Positions 7,660 through 16,682 of a stretch of DNA of 18,692 nucleotides are shown in pieces. How positions within the stretch are numbered: position 1 is the first letter of the stretch; each line of letters begins with the position of its first letter. The notes under the pieces were generated by a model that had not been told where the DNA came from, searched no databases, and worked only from the letters and a program-made list of their open reading frames with translations. The stretch lies in assembly GCA_964412895.1 (NCBI GenBank), contig CAYPQK010000067.1, forward strand, positions 1-18,692, written 5' to 3'. The stretch is from CALMRE01 sp964412895. Lineage in GTDB: Bacteria; UBP6; UBA1177; JAKLFG01. Made by a program: the position numbers and the translations under genes.

Positions 7660-7995
7660 ATGAACTACGGCGTAAGAATCGTTGCAATGCTGGTCGTGGT
7701 CGCCTTCTTCTCTAACCTGTGCGCGCAGGACAATGCTCCGGCCGCTCCGGGAGGGGTTAATCTGAAGGTCGGCGAGAATTTCTTCTTCGAAGGCAAGGTC
7801 GACCAGAAAGATGACGACCAGAAAGAGGCGTCCATGGCCGAGATCAAGCGGGTCCCCTTCTATGAGACCACTTGGTTCATCGCCATCGTGTCGGTGGTCG
7901 CCATCGCCGGTGCCGGCACCGGCATCTATTTCGCTACCAAGACCGAGCCGCCCGAAGGCAAAGTGCTCGTCTGGAACAGCCAAAGCGGTAAATAA
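7660..7995 (+). CDS. Small protein with signal peptide and C-terminal membrane helix
   Basis: A 111-residue protein of unknown function. Residues 1-22 form a signal peptide (Arg6, hydrophobic core, NLCA before Gln23). Residues 23-68 are a short, charged, probably periplasmic segment containing a run of Asp/Gln/Lys. Residues 72-93 are a transmembrane helix (WFIAIVSVVAIAGAGTGIYF), and a short tail ends the protein. The ATG at 7660 is preferred because the longer open frame begins inside the -10 element of the promoter; an in-frame GTG at 7630 would spoil the signal peptide. The ribosome-binding site (GGGTG) is weak. The lipoprotein gene follows 26 bases later in the same unit, so the pair may work together at the envelope. 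Confidence 0.72.
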   Translation: MNYGVRIVAMLVVVAFFSNLCAQDNAPAAPGGVNLKVGENFFFEGKVDQKDDDQKEASMAEIKRVPFYETTWFIAIVSVVAIAGAGTGIYFATKTEPPEGKVLVWNSQSGK

Positions 7996-8021
7996 CAGTG
8001 GCCTCGAACGGAGGGAACACC

Positions 8022-9785
8022 ATGAAGATAGTTAAGGCCATCGTGCTTTTTTGCACCGCGATGCTCATGCTCGCGTGCGGCCCGACCGACACCGGCAACT
8101 TCAAGATCAGCCTGAAATTGCCCGAGAACATCGTCGGCAACTGCGCCACCGACTGGAAATATGACGACTTCGTCGACGATTTCTGCATCGTCAAGAACGA
8201 TACCATCGAACTCACCATCTTCTCCACCGACAGTCTGAGCGACCCGTATGTGCTCGACGAGACCAAGGTCTTCCCGGTCAGCGGTCAGATAGCGGGGGAG
8301 ACGGAGTTCAGCCGCTCCCTGCGGACCGACCGTTACTACAAATTCTTCGTCAAGGTGACCAACGAACGCGAGAAGGTGAAACTCACCGGCGGCATCGAAG
8401 GGGTCTTCTACGATGAGACGAAGAACTACGATGTCAACATCTTCCTCGGCCTTACGGGCGACTTCGTCCGTCTGGTCAGCGCTCAGGGCGAAAAGAGCTC
8501 GCTCGAGACCTACATCCCCGAGGACGACGGCTCCTCCGGCACCCGCGCCACTGTTCTGAAAGACGGCCGCATCCTGCTGGCGGGCGGGTCGGTCTTCAAT
8601 TCGAGCGGCGCCGAGATATTCGAGAAGACGACCAACTACATCGATATGGCCGACCTCAAGGTCACCAAAGGCCCCCTTCTCAAGGACGGCGTCAAAGACC
8701 ATGTCATGGCCACCCTTGATCTGCAGACTTCGCCGCTCGGCAAGGCGGTCGTCGCCTTCGGCAAGACTCAGGACGGCTACAACGCCAATGTCTACCTGAT
8801 CGACCCCGCCAAGAACACCGTCGAATCGAAAGGCGCGTTCAGCGGCCGGGCCCATGCCCGCGCCCTCACCATCGGCGGCGAGGTCTACATCTCCGGCGGT
8901 TGCGACGCCACCAGCGCGGTCAAGGACATCATCAAGGTCGACAAGACCGGCATCGTCTCCAAATGGCGCGACATGACACAGGGCCGCTGTCTGCACGGCA
9001 TGATCGATGTCTCTTGGACCACCACCGACGATCAGGGCGTGGAGACCATCCATCCCGCCATCCTCGTCTTCGGCGGCGCCAAGAAATACATACAGAACAA
9101 CACCAACCGCGATCTCATCGGCTGGGACGGCGCCGAATCGTTCGCCGAGGTCATCGACGATAACGGCTCGAGCCCGATCAATGTGCTCAACGCCAACTGG
9201 GACGGCGCGGCCAAAACGACCGGCTTCACCATCGCCGGCCATGCCGCGACGCGCGTGAAGTGGGACGACGAGAACAAGGGGCCCGCGAACGACATCGTCG
9301 CGCTTGCGGCGGCCGGGTTCATCCAGTCGGCGGTCGATCAGGACCTTTCGCTCAGCCTCAACAACTTCGTCATCCGCGGCTCCGGCGACCTGACCAAGCC
9401 CAAGGAACTCACTTGGGTAATGAACAGTTACGGCACCTCGATCAAGTGCGCCTACGCCTCCATGGCCCCCGTCAGTTCTCCCGAGAGTTTCCCGGTGCAG
9501 TACGCCGCCCTTAACTGCGGCGCCAGCAAGTCGATAGAGCGCGCCGAAGATACCCGCGCCGAACAGCAGATATATGTCCTCGAGGTCCGCGCTGCGGCCA
9601 TCGACGGCGGCGGCTTCAACCTTATCGCGTCGGCCCGCGCCGGCCTTACCGGTCTGCCCACCGACAACAACAACCCCGGCCTGTTCCTCGATGGTCCGGT
9701 CACCGCCAACGCGTTCGGGCAGGCATTCCTGTTCGGCACCCGTTATGTGTATGTCGTCAGCGGTTTCTCCTACGGCATCTACTAA
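8022..9785 (+). CDS. Kelch-like beta-propeller lipoprotein
   Basis: A 587-residue lipoprotein. The signal peptide ends MLAC with the lipid-anchored Cys at position 19, followed by Gly-Pro-Thr-Asp. After an N-terminal beta-rich domain of about 170 residues come segments in the style of Kelch repeats: GTRATVLKDGRILLAGGSVF with a following GAEIFE, then AHARALTIGGEVYISGGCD, then HPAILVFGGAKKY. The remaining C-terminal part, including a final YVYVVSGFSYG segment, fits further propeller blades. Such propellers usually bind proteins or glycans at the cell surface or in the periplasm; no catalytic residue can be named. The ATG at 8022 has a textbook GGAGGG 6 bases upstream and gives a proper signal peptide, whereas the upstream GTG at 7998 does not. 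It shares a promoter with the small membrane protein. Confidence 0.8.
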   Translation: MKIVKAIVLFCTAMLMLACGPTDTGNFKISLKLPENIVGNCATDWKYDDFVDDFCIVKNDTIELTIFSTDSLSDPYVLDETKVFPVSGQIAGETEFSRSLRTDRYYKFFVKVTNEREKVKLTGGIEGVFYDETKNYDVNIFLGLTGDFVRLVSAQGEKSSLETYIPEDDGSSGTRATVLKDGRILLAGGSVFNSSGAEIFEKTTNYIDMADLKVTKGPLLKDGVKDHVMATLDLQTSPLGKAVVAFGKTQDGYNANVYLIDPAKNTVESKGAFSGRAHARALTIGGEVYISGGCDATSAVKDIIKVDKTGIVSKWRDMTQGRCLHGMIDVSWTTTDDQGVETIHPAILVFGGAKKYIQNNTNRDLIGWDGAESFAEVIDDNGSSPINVLNANWDGAAKTTGFTIAGHAATRVKWDDENKGPANDIVALAAAGFIQSAVDQDLSLSLNNFVIRGSGDLTKPKELTWVMNSYGTSIKCAYASMAPVSSPESFPVQYAALNCGASKSIERAEDTRAEQQIYVLEVRAAAIDGGGFNLIASARAGLTGLPTDNNNPGLFLDGPVTANAFGQAFLFGTRYVYVVSGFSYGIY

Positions 9786-9811
9786 CTTTTTCTCCCCGCG
9801 CATCTTTTCTA

Positions 9812-9839
9812 TTGACTCCCCTCCGGTATTCCGTATAAC
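9812..9839 (+). promoter_or_regulatory. Promoter of the miaB operon
   Basis: TTGACT at 9812-9817 and TATAAC at 9834-9839 are 16 bases apart, a good sigma-70 match in the 81-base gap before miaB. The leader is about 20 bases. This is the only promoter I can support for the eight-gene operon that follows. Confidence 0.6.
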
Positions 9840-9866
9840 TGCCTCGGCCTTTTGAACGGTGAGATA

Positions 9867-11174
9867 ATGCCTCGTTTTTACATCCATACTTTCGGTTGCC
9901 AGATGAACGAGTACGATTCGGAGCGGGTCGCCGGACTGCTCACCCTCCGCGGCTGGAACCCGGCCGCCACCCCCGAAGAGGCCGGACTGCTCATCATCAA
10001 TACTTGTTCCGTGCGCGAAAAACCGCTTCAAAAGGTCTTCAGCTATGCGGGACGCTTCATCCCGGCACGGAAAGAACGCGGCCTGCGTATCTTCGTGATG
10101 GGCTGTGTCGCGCAGCAACTCGGCGCGGAGATGCTGGAACGGGCCCCCTACATCGACGGCGTCTTCGGCCCCGGTCGTGAGGCGCAGATACCCGACGCCG
10201 CCGAAGGGGATACCTTCCCCGTCGTCCTGAACGACCCGGCGGCGCTGACCGACCGCGAACTCTTCCCGGCCGCCTACGACACCCTCTGGCAGGGCTCCTT
10301 CTCGGCGCCGGTCACCGTCATGCACGGCTGTAACAATTATTGCAGTTACTGCATCGTTCCTTTCGTGCGGGGCGGCGAAGTGAGCCGCAGCGCCGACGAG
10401 ATACTGCGCGAGATACGGTCGCTCGCCGCGCGCGGCGTCCGCGAGGTGACGCTTCTCGGGCAGAATGTCAACAGCTACCGCGACCCCGATACGGGCCTTG
10501 ACTTCACCGGCCTGCTCCACTTGGTGGCCGAACGCGCGGGGCTTGACCGCATCCGCTTTGTGACGAGCCATCCGCGCGATCTGTCCCGGCCGCTGGCCGA
10601 GGCCTTCGCCCGCATCCCGGCGCTCATGCCGTACCTCCACCTTCCGGCGCAGGCGGGCGGCGACCGCGTGCTGTCTCTTATGAACCGCGGCTATACCGCC
10701 GCGCAGTACCTCGATAAGATCGCGCTGGCACGGGAACTATGCCCCGACATCTCGCTGTCAGGCGACTTCATCGTCGGCTTCCCCGGCGAGACGGCGGAGG
10801 ACTTCGCGGCAACCCTCAAGCTCATAGAAACGGTCCGCTACGACACCCTCTTCGCCTTCGTCTATTCGCCCCGCCCCGGCACGAAGGCGGCGGAACTTAC
10901 CGAAACGCTGACCGATGCCGAAAAACTTGACCGGCTCAATCATCTCCTTACTATTCAGCGGGCGATCATGGGCAAAACGCGGCAACGGTTCCTCGGCCGG
11001 GAGGTCGCGGTGCTCGTCGAATCGCTCAGTCCACGGGGGGACACCGTCATGGGACGCAGTGAACATAACCAGATAGTACATATCGCCGGCGCCGGTCAGA
11101 CCGACATCGGTTCGATCGTGCCGGTGCGGGTCACCGAGATACTCGAGAACACCCTGAGAGGTATCCGTATATGA
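9867..11174 (+). CDS. miaB: tRNA-2-methylthio-N6-dimethylallyladenosine synthase
   Basis: A radical-SAM methylthiotransferase of 435 residues that thiomethylates isopentenyl-adenosine 37 in tRNAs reading codons beginning with U. The N-terminal domain starts FYIHTFGCQMNEYDSE and has the three auxiliary-cluster cysteines C11, C47 (NTCSVRE) and C80 (GCVAQ). The radical-SAM motif is C155-x3-C159-x2-C162 (CNNYCSYC), and a C-terminal TRAM-like domain follows. Two family-conserved spots differ: RGGE (168-171) where RGRE is usual, and PAQAGGD (260-266) where PVQSGSD-type sequence is usual. The iron-sulphur ligands are all present, so activity is likely. I chose the ATG at 9867 over an upstream in-frame TTG because MPRFYIHTFGC is the normal start and GGTGAG lies just ahead. 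Its stop overlaps the next gene as ATGA. Confidence 0.92.
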   Translation: MPRFYIHTFGCQMNEYDSERVAGLLTLRGWNPAATPEEAGLLIINTCSVREKPLQKVFSYAGRFIPARKERGLRIFVMGCVAQQLGAEMLERAPYIDGVFGPGREAQIPDAAEGDTFPVVLNDPAALTDRELFPAAYDTLWQGSFSAPVTVMHGCNNYCSYCIVPFVRGGEVSRSADEILREIRSLAARGVREVTLLGQNVNSYRDPDTGLDFTGLLHLVAERAGLDRIRFVTSHPRDLSRPLAEAFARIPALMPYLHLPAQAGGDRVLSLMNRGYTAAQYLDKIALARELCPDISLSGDFIVGFPGETAEDFAATLKLIETVRYDTLFAFVYSPRPGTKAAELTETLTDAEKLDRLNHLLTIQRAIMGKTRQRFLGREVAVLVESLSPRGDTVMGRSEHNQIVHIAGAGQTDIGSIVPVRVTEILENTLRGIRI

Positions 11175-11683
11175 AGAAGTATGTCGAGATGCGCGCCGTC
11201 GGGCTGACGGTCGACGCCGAACTCAAATTCCCCCTGCTGATGCTCAAGAGTGACGCGAACGGTCGCGTTTTCCCGCTGTCGCTCGACGCGAAGGAGAAGA
11301 ACTTCCTGCTCAATACACTCCTTAACCGCCGCAACCTCTACACCGGCGTTATCCGCGGCATCATCGAACAGTGCCGCCTGCGCCTGACCGCCATCGCGCT
11401 CGACGAGAACGAACAGGGGACGCTCGCCGCCACGGTGACCCTGCGCGGCCCCCGCCGTATCGAGACGGTGACGCTCGACCCCAAGGAAGGGATCATCCTC
11501 GCGATGGAGTACGGCCTGCCGGTGCAGGTCGCCGCGCACCTGCTCGACAATGCGAAATACTACACCCGCGTCATGCCCCCCGAAACGGCCGAACCGAAGC
11601 TTCCGGCGCTCCTTGCCGAACCGTGGTTCGCCGAAGAGGACGATGACGCGCCGGCGGCCGAAAAAGAGGAGACCCTGCAGTGA
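11171..11683 (+). CDS. Bifunctional nuclease (BFN/DUF151) family protein
   Basis: A 170-residue cytoplasmic protein with the DUF151/BFN domain over about residues 1-130: an N-terminal strand pattern VEMRAVGLTVDAELKFPLLM, a glycine-Arg-Val-Phe-Pro-Leu segment (GRVFPLSLDAKEK) corresponding to the family GR-x-LPI-x-IG region, and later strands ending in DPKEGIILAMEYGLPVQVAA. Plant and some bacterial relatives are described as having both RNase and DNase activity, but many bacterial members are untested. The C-terminal 40 residues are acidic and probably disordered. The start overlaps the miaB stop (ATGA), so translation is coupled and a link with RNA metabolism is plausible. Confidence 0.82.
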   Translation: MKKYVEMRAVGLTVDAELKFPLLMLKSDANGRVFPLSLDAKEKNFLLNTLLNRRNLYTGVIRGIIEQCRLRLTAIALDENEQGTLAATVTLRGPRRIETVTLDPKEGIILAMEYGLPVQVAAHLLDNAKYYTRVMPPETAEPKLPALLAEPWFAEEDDDAPAAEKEETLQ

Positions 11684-11693
11684 GTCACGCGGC

Positions 11694-12107
11694 ATGATAC
11701 AGATACGGCGGCCGGTCTCGCCCGGCGACTTCGTCATCGATATCGCGCCGCTGGTCGATGTGCTTTTCACTCTCCTCATCTTTTTCTCGCTCACCAGCTC
11801 GTTCCTGCACGAATCGGGCATCAAGGTCAACCTCCCCGAGGCGAGTTCGAGCGGCACGGTGGAGAATGTCCGCCGCCTTGAGATACTCATCCCGCCCGAC
11901 GGACCGCTGCGCGTCAACGATGTCGCGGTGGACCCCGCCGGCATCAAGGAACTCCTCGAAAAAATTGACTCCGCAGAACGGCAGGGCTATGTTGTCATCG
12001 TAAAAGGAGACGCCTCCTCCTCACACGGACGGGTAACGGCGGTGCTCGATACGGTAAAGGGGATGGGGTTCAAGAATATCGCCATAGCGACGCGGAGCAA
12101 GAAGTGA
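11694..12107 (+). CDS. ExbD/TolR-family energy-transducing membrane protein
   Basis: A 137-residue protein with the ExbD/TolR plan: a short cytoplasmic N terminus, one membrane helix at about 14-36 (IDIAPLVDVLFTLLIFFSL), then a periplasmic domain. D22 in the helix is the conserved Asp that carries protons in this family, and the PLVDVLFTLLIFF signature is intact. ExbD/TolR normally works with ExbB/TolQ to use the proton gradient for outer-membrane transport or constriction. No ExbB/TolQ gene is beside it, so the partner must be encoded elsewhere or the protein has another role. The open frame extends upstream within the previous gene but has no start there. The ATG at 11694 lies 10 bases after the previous stop and lacks a clear ribosome-binding site. 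Its stop overlaps the next gene (GTGA). Confidence 0.88.
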   Translation: MIQIRRPVSPGDFVIDIAPLVDVLFTLLIFFSLTSSFLHESGIKVNLPEASSSGTVENVRRLEILIPPDGPLRVNDVAVDPAGIKELLEKIDSAERQGYVVIVKGDASSSHGRVTAVLDTVKGMGFKNIAIATRSKK

Positions 12108-12382
12108 ATAGGTGGTATCTCACGGCGGTCATCGTGCTGTTCACGGCGCTTATCGCGCTGGTCGCGGCCGACATCTATCAGGTCCGCAGCGAGATCGTCC
12201 GGAACCGTGCGGTGCTCGACCGCCTCACCGCCGAACACACGGCGGCGGAACAGCGTATGAAGGAACTCGAGGAACGGATAGAACGGCTCCGCGACGGCCG
12301 CCGTTCGGTCGAATCGATGGCGCTCACCAAATACCGCATGCTGCGGCCAGACCAGTACATACTCCATGATACGCCTGATTAG
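12104..12382 (+). CDS. FtsB/DivIC-type septum formation initiator
   Basis: A 92-residue bitopic protein: a membrane helix at about 5-24, a coiled coil at about 26-65 with many Glu/Arg heptads (RMKELEERIERLRDG), then a short C-terminal segment ending YRMLRPDQYIL, which matches the end of FtsB/DivIC proteins (the ELGMVKPGE-type region). These proteins join FtsL and FtsQ in the divisome and help activate septal peptidoglycan synthesis. The start codon is GTG at 12104, overlapping the stop of the ExbD gene (GTGA), with GGAG upstream at about 12094-12097. Its end overlaps the diguanylate cyclase gene by 17 bases. The placement inside a signalling/envelope operon, away from eno or a division cluster, is unusual. 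Confidence 0.82.
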   Translation: MNRWYLTAVIVLFTALIALVAADIYQVRSEIVRNRAVLDRLTAEHTAAEQRMKELEERIERLRDGRRSVESMALTKYRMLRPDQYILHDTPD

Positions 12383-14333
12383 AACGCTCCCCTTCCTCTA
12401 TGCGACGCCGCTCGCTTTCATCTGGCTGTCGTACTTTTTCCGCCAGTCCCGGTCCGACCAGATCATCATCTGGGGCCTCTTCGTGGCGATGCACCTCTAT
12501 TTTTTACTCGTCGAGAAGGTCGCGCTCGCCCTTCCCGCATTTCTGCCGGCCGCGATCTACATTGCCAACTTCATCGTGTGGGGCAACGGCTCCCCGCTGG
12601 TGGCGCTTTTGTTCCTCGCGCTACCGCTGGTGCTGGCCCATCGCCCGGCCCACTACCCGTGGTATGCCGCGCTCGCCCTCGGTTCGCTCATCATACCGGG
12701 CCGCTTCGACGATGTGCGCCAATTCACGCTGTATATCCTTTTCGCCCTTTCGGCCGGACTCATCTATTTCTTCAGCCGCGAGGAATTCCTGCGGCGCATC
12801 TTCGGCGAGAACGAACGGACCGTCAAGAACGCGAAGGACAACTCACACCACGCCGTCGAGGACCCGCATCTCGCCCTTCTGAAATACGGCGAACGGATGC
12901 GTCTGTGGAACACGGTCCCGGTCTCCATCAAGGTGGTCGAACTGCGCGACGAGGAGGGACTTATCCTCGGCACCAACACCCTCTTCCGTCTGACCGGCCT
13001 GATACTGCTCGCCATAAAGAACCGCTGCGTGATACCCTGCAACTCCCTGCTGGAGGAAAAGGAACACCTCCCGCTCCTGCCCGAATACAACAAGCGGGTC
13101 TACTTCCCGGTGGGCCTCTTCGAAGGCGAGACGGCGCTGTCGGTCCCCGAATATGTCATCGTGATAGACGCCTACTACGAAGGGGACAAGCAGGTGCTGG
13201 TCGACACCCTCCTGCCGCTCAAGGAAGATGTCATCGAACTGCTTCGCATGGCGGCCACCTTCGAACGGATACTGACCGAGCGCAAACGGCAGGAGAAACT
13301 CTTCCGCGGCGCCCGCGAGATGCTCGACTCCTTCAGCCGCGAACGGCTCTTCAACGCATCGGCGTGGTCGGTGCTCAACTTCGTCCCCGACGCCGCGTCG
13401 GTGCTCATCACCGAATGCCGCGACGACGAGCACAAGGGGAGCGTCTACCGGATGCGCGAAGAGAACGGCGAACCGCTCTCGCTCGAGAAGATAACCCCGA
13501 TAACGGCCGACGAACTGCACGACGCCGGATCGATACAGGCGATGATGATTGAAGGCAAAGTCGGCAAGATGAGCGAGATCCGCGACATCAACAAGCGGCG
13601 CGACAAGAACCAGCTCTTTTCCGAACCGCAGTTCGCCGACCTCAACCGCCACTCGCAGATGCTCACCTTCCTGCTCCAGCACAAGGACACGCCGCAGGGG
13701 ACCATCTCGGTCTTCCTCGACTCCGACCGCGCGGTCGATATGCAGACCAAGAGCGACCTTTCGCTCCTTTCGCGCATCCTCTCCTCGGCGCTCAACAACA
13801 TCGAGATGTACGAAACGGTGCAGAATCTGTCGAACATCGACGGGCTCACCGGCCTCTACAACCGCCGCTACCTGCAGGAGCGCATCACGAACATGACCAG
13901 CGAAGCGTCGCGTTCCTGCATGTCGCTGGCGGTCATCATGCTCGACATCGACCACTTCAAGAAGGTCAACGACCGCTACGGCCACAAGGCGGGCGACGAT
14001 GTGATACGGTTCCTCTCCCGCGTGGTGAAGGGCTCCATCCGCAAGGTGGATGTCGCGGCGCGCTACGGCGGCGAGGAATTCTTCATTCTCCTGCACAACA
14101 CCACCCACGACGGCGCGCTCAAGGTCGCCGAGAAGATCCGCGAGATCATACAAGGCTCGGTCGTCCCGGCCGACGGAAACCAGATAAACATCACCTCCTC
14201 CTTCGGCGTATCCTCGTTCCCCGACCTCGCCCAGAACGCCGGAGAACTCGTCAAATCGGCCGACGACGCTCTCTATGTATCGAAAGAAAGCGGCCGCAAC
14301 CGCGTCACGCTCTACGCCCCGAAACCTTCGTAA
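12366..14333 (+). CDS. Membrane GAF-GGDEF diguanylate cyclase
   Basis: A 655-residue protein making cyclic di-GMP from two GTP. The first 140 residues hold about five membrane helices. Residues about 155-480 look like two degenerate GAF sensor domains joined by a helical linker (the first ends near YVIVIDAYYEGDKQVL, the second contains the GTISVFLDSDR strand). A connecting helix leads into the GGDEF domain from SNIDGLTGLYNRRYL onwards. The active-site motif GGEEF is at 568-572, and the product-inhibition site R559-K-V-D562 lies five residues before it, so the enzyme should be active and feedback-inhibited. No EAL domain is present. The gene starts inside the end of the FtsB-like gene and is 12 bases ahead of the epimerase gene. 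Confidence 0.93.
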   Translation: MIRLIRTLPFLYATPLAFIWLSYFFRQSRSDQIIIWGLFVAMHLYFLLVEKVALALPAFLPAAIYIANFIVWGNGSPLVALLFLALPLVLAHRPAHYPWYAALALGSLIIPGRFDDVRQFTLYILFALSAGLIYFFSREEFLRRIFGENERTVKNAKDNSHHAVEDPHLALLKYGERMRLWNTVPVSIKVVELRDEEGLILGTNTLFRLTGLILLAIKNRCVIPCNSLLEEKEHLPLLPEYNKRVYFPVGLFEGETALSVPEYVIVIDAYYEGDKQVLVDTLLPLKEDVIELLRMAATFERILTERKRQEKLFRGAREMLDSFSRERLFNASAWSVLNFVPDAASVLITECRDDEHKGSVYRMREENGEPLSLEKITPITADELHDAGSIQAMMIEGKVGKMSEIRDINKRRDKNQLFSEPQFADLNRHSQMLTFLLQHKDTPQGTISVFLDSDRAVDMQTKSDLSLLSRILSSALNNIEMYETVQNLSNIDGLTGLYNRRYLQERITNMTSEASRSCMSLAVIMLDIDHFKKVNDRYGHKAGDDVIRFLSRVVKGSIRKVDVAARYGGEEFFILLHNTTHDGALKVAEKIREIIQGSVVPADGNQINITSSFGVSSFPDLAQNAGELVKSADDALYVSKESGRNRVTLYAPKPS

Positions 14334-14345
14334 CGGAGGGATGAC

Positions 14346-15398
<1,053 letters not shown>

Positions 15399-15400
15399 AA

Positions 15401-16672
15401 ATGCTGACCCGCGCCGAGAAAAGCTGGATCCTCTACGATGTCGGCAACTCGGCCTACTCGCTGATCGTCGTCACCGCGATACTTCCCATTTATTTCAAGG
15501 CGACCATCGCGCCGGACCTCGCGCCGGCCGATTCTACCGCCTACTGGGGCTACGCCAACGGGCTGGCGGCGCTCATACTCGCCCTCATCTCGCCGCTCAT
15601 CGGGACGCTCGCCGACCGCGCGGGGATGAAGAAACGGTTCTTTGCCCTCTTCTTTGCCGTCGGCGTCGCCGCCACCGCGCTCCTTGCCCTGCCCGGTCCC
15701 GGCGGCTGGCTTGTCTGTCTGCTGCTCTTCGTCGTATCGCGCATCGGCTGGGGCGGTTCATCGCTCTTCTACGACTCCTTCCTCTGCGATGTCTCACCCG
15801 CCGACCGGATGCACGATGTCTCGTCGCGCGGCTACGCCTACGGCTACATCGGCTCGACGATACCGTTCATCGCGCTCCTCGTCTGGATCTTCGCCATGAG
15901 CGCCGACGGCATTCCCGCCCCGGTCGCGCAGGTCGCCTTCATCCTCTCGGCGCTCTGGTGGGCGCTTTTCACGATACCGATGCTGCGACATGTCGATCAG
16001 CGGCACGCCCGTCCCGCCGGTCCGCATCCTCTGCGCGACAGTCTGCAGCAACTCCTCCGGACGCTCCGTGAAGCATCGCTCCACCGCAACGCGTTCCTGT
16101 TCCTCCTCGCCTACTTCTTCTACATCGACGGCGTCGACACCGTCATCGCCATGGCGGCCGCCTACGGCATCGACGCGGGACTCGGCGCCGCGACGCTCGC
16201 CGGAGCGATACTCATGATCCAGATCGTCGCCTTCCCCTGCGCCCTCATCTACGGCCGCTATGCCGCGCGCCATGCCGCCCGGCCGCTCATCTTCGTAGCG
16301 ATAGCGGTCTATCTCATCATCACCCTCATCGCCTTTTTCCTTCCCGATGTAGCCGACCCCGCGACCCGCACCGGGCTGTTCTGGCTCCTGTCGCTGCTGG
16401 TCGCCACCTCGATGGGCGGCATACAGGCGCTCAGCCGGTCGCTTTTCGCGCGGCTCATACCGCCCGACCGCTCGGCCGAATTCTTCGGACTCTACAACAT
16501 CATGGGACGGCTCGCCGCCATCATGGGCCCGTTCCTCATGGGACTGGTCGGGAGTCTGGCGGGACATTCGCGCTGGGGAACCATACCGCTCGCGCTCCTG
16601 TTCATCGCCGGCGCCCTCCTGCTCCGGCTGGTGCGGGAGCCCGGACCCGTTATGAACGATATATCAGCATAA
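15401..16672 (+). CDS. UMF1/Atg22-type MFS transporter
   Basis: A 423-residue polytopic inner-membrane protein with about 12 hydrophobic helices. It begins MLTRAEKSWILYDVGNSAYS, matching the ILYD-x-x-NSAY start of the UMF1 branch of the major facilitator superfamily, and carries its late signature GGIQALSRSLFARLIP followed by EFFGLYNIMGR and a GPFLMG helix. YFFYIDGVDTVI in the middle is also characteristic. In yeast the relative Atg22 exports amino acids from the vacuole; the bacterial substrate is unknown. An in-frame GTG at 15371 would add residues from within the epimerase gene; I chose the ATG at 15401, two bases after the epimerase stop, because it gives the family N terminus. It lacks its own ribosome-binding site and is probably coupled. 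Confidence 0.9.
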   Translation: MLTRAEKSWILYDVGNSAYSLIVVTAILPIYFKATIAPDLAPADSTAYWGYANGLAALILALISPLIGTLADRAGMKKRFFALFFAVGVAATALLALPGPGGWLVCLLLFVVSRIGWGGSSLFYDSFLCDVSPADRMHDVSSRGYAYGYIGSTIPFIALLVWIFAMSADGIPAPVAQVAFILSALWWALFTIPMLRHVDQRHARPAGPHPLRDSLQQLLRTLREASLHRNAFLFLLAYFFYIDGVDTVIAMAAAYGIDAGLGAATLAGAILMIQIVAFPCALIYGRYAARHAARPLIFVAIAVYLIITLIAFFLPDVADPATRTGLFWLLSLLVATSMGGIQALSRSLFARLIPPDRSAEFFGLYNIMGRLAAIMGPFLMGLVGSLAGHSRWGTIPLALLFIAGALLLRLVREPGPVMNDISA

Positions 16673-16682
16673 GGAGAACGCC

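Noticed and set aside
7926..10640. 904-codon open frame on the minus strand across the Kelch-like gene and miaB
   Set aside because: It is antisense to two well-supported genes and crosses their promoter; the product is a biased Asp/Arg/Ala/Val mixture with no domain or ribosome-binding site. GC-rich codon use keeps this frame open.
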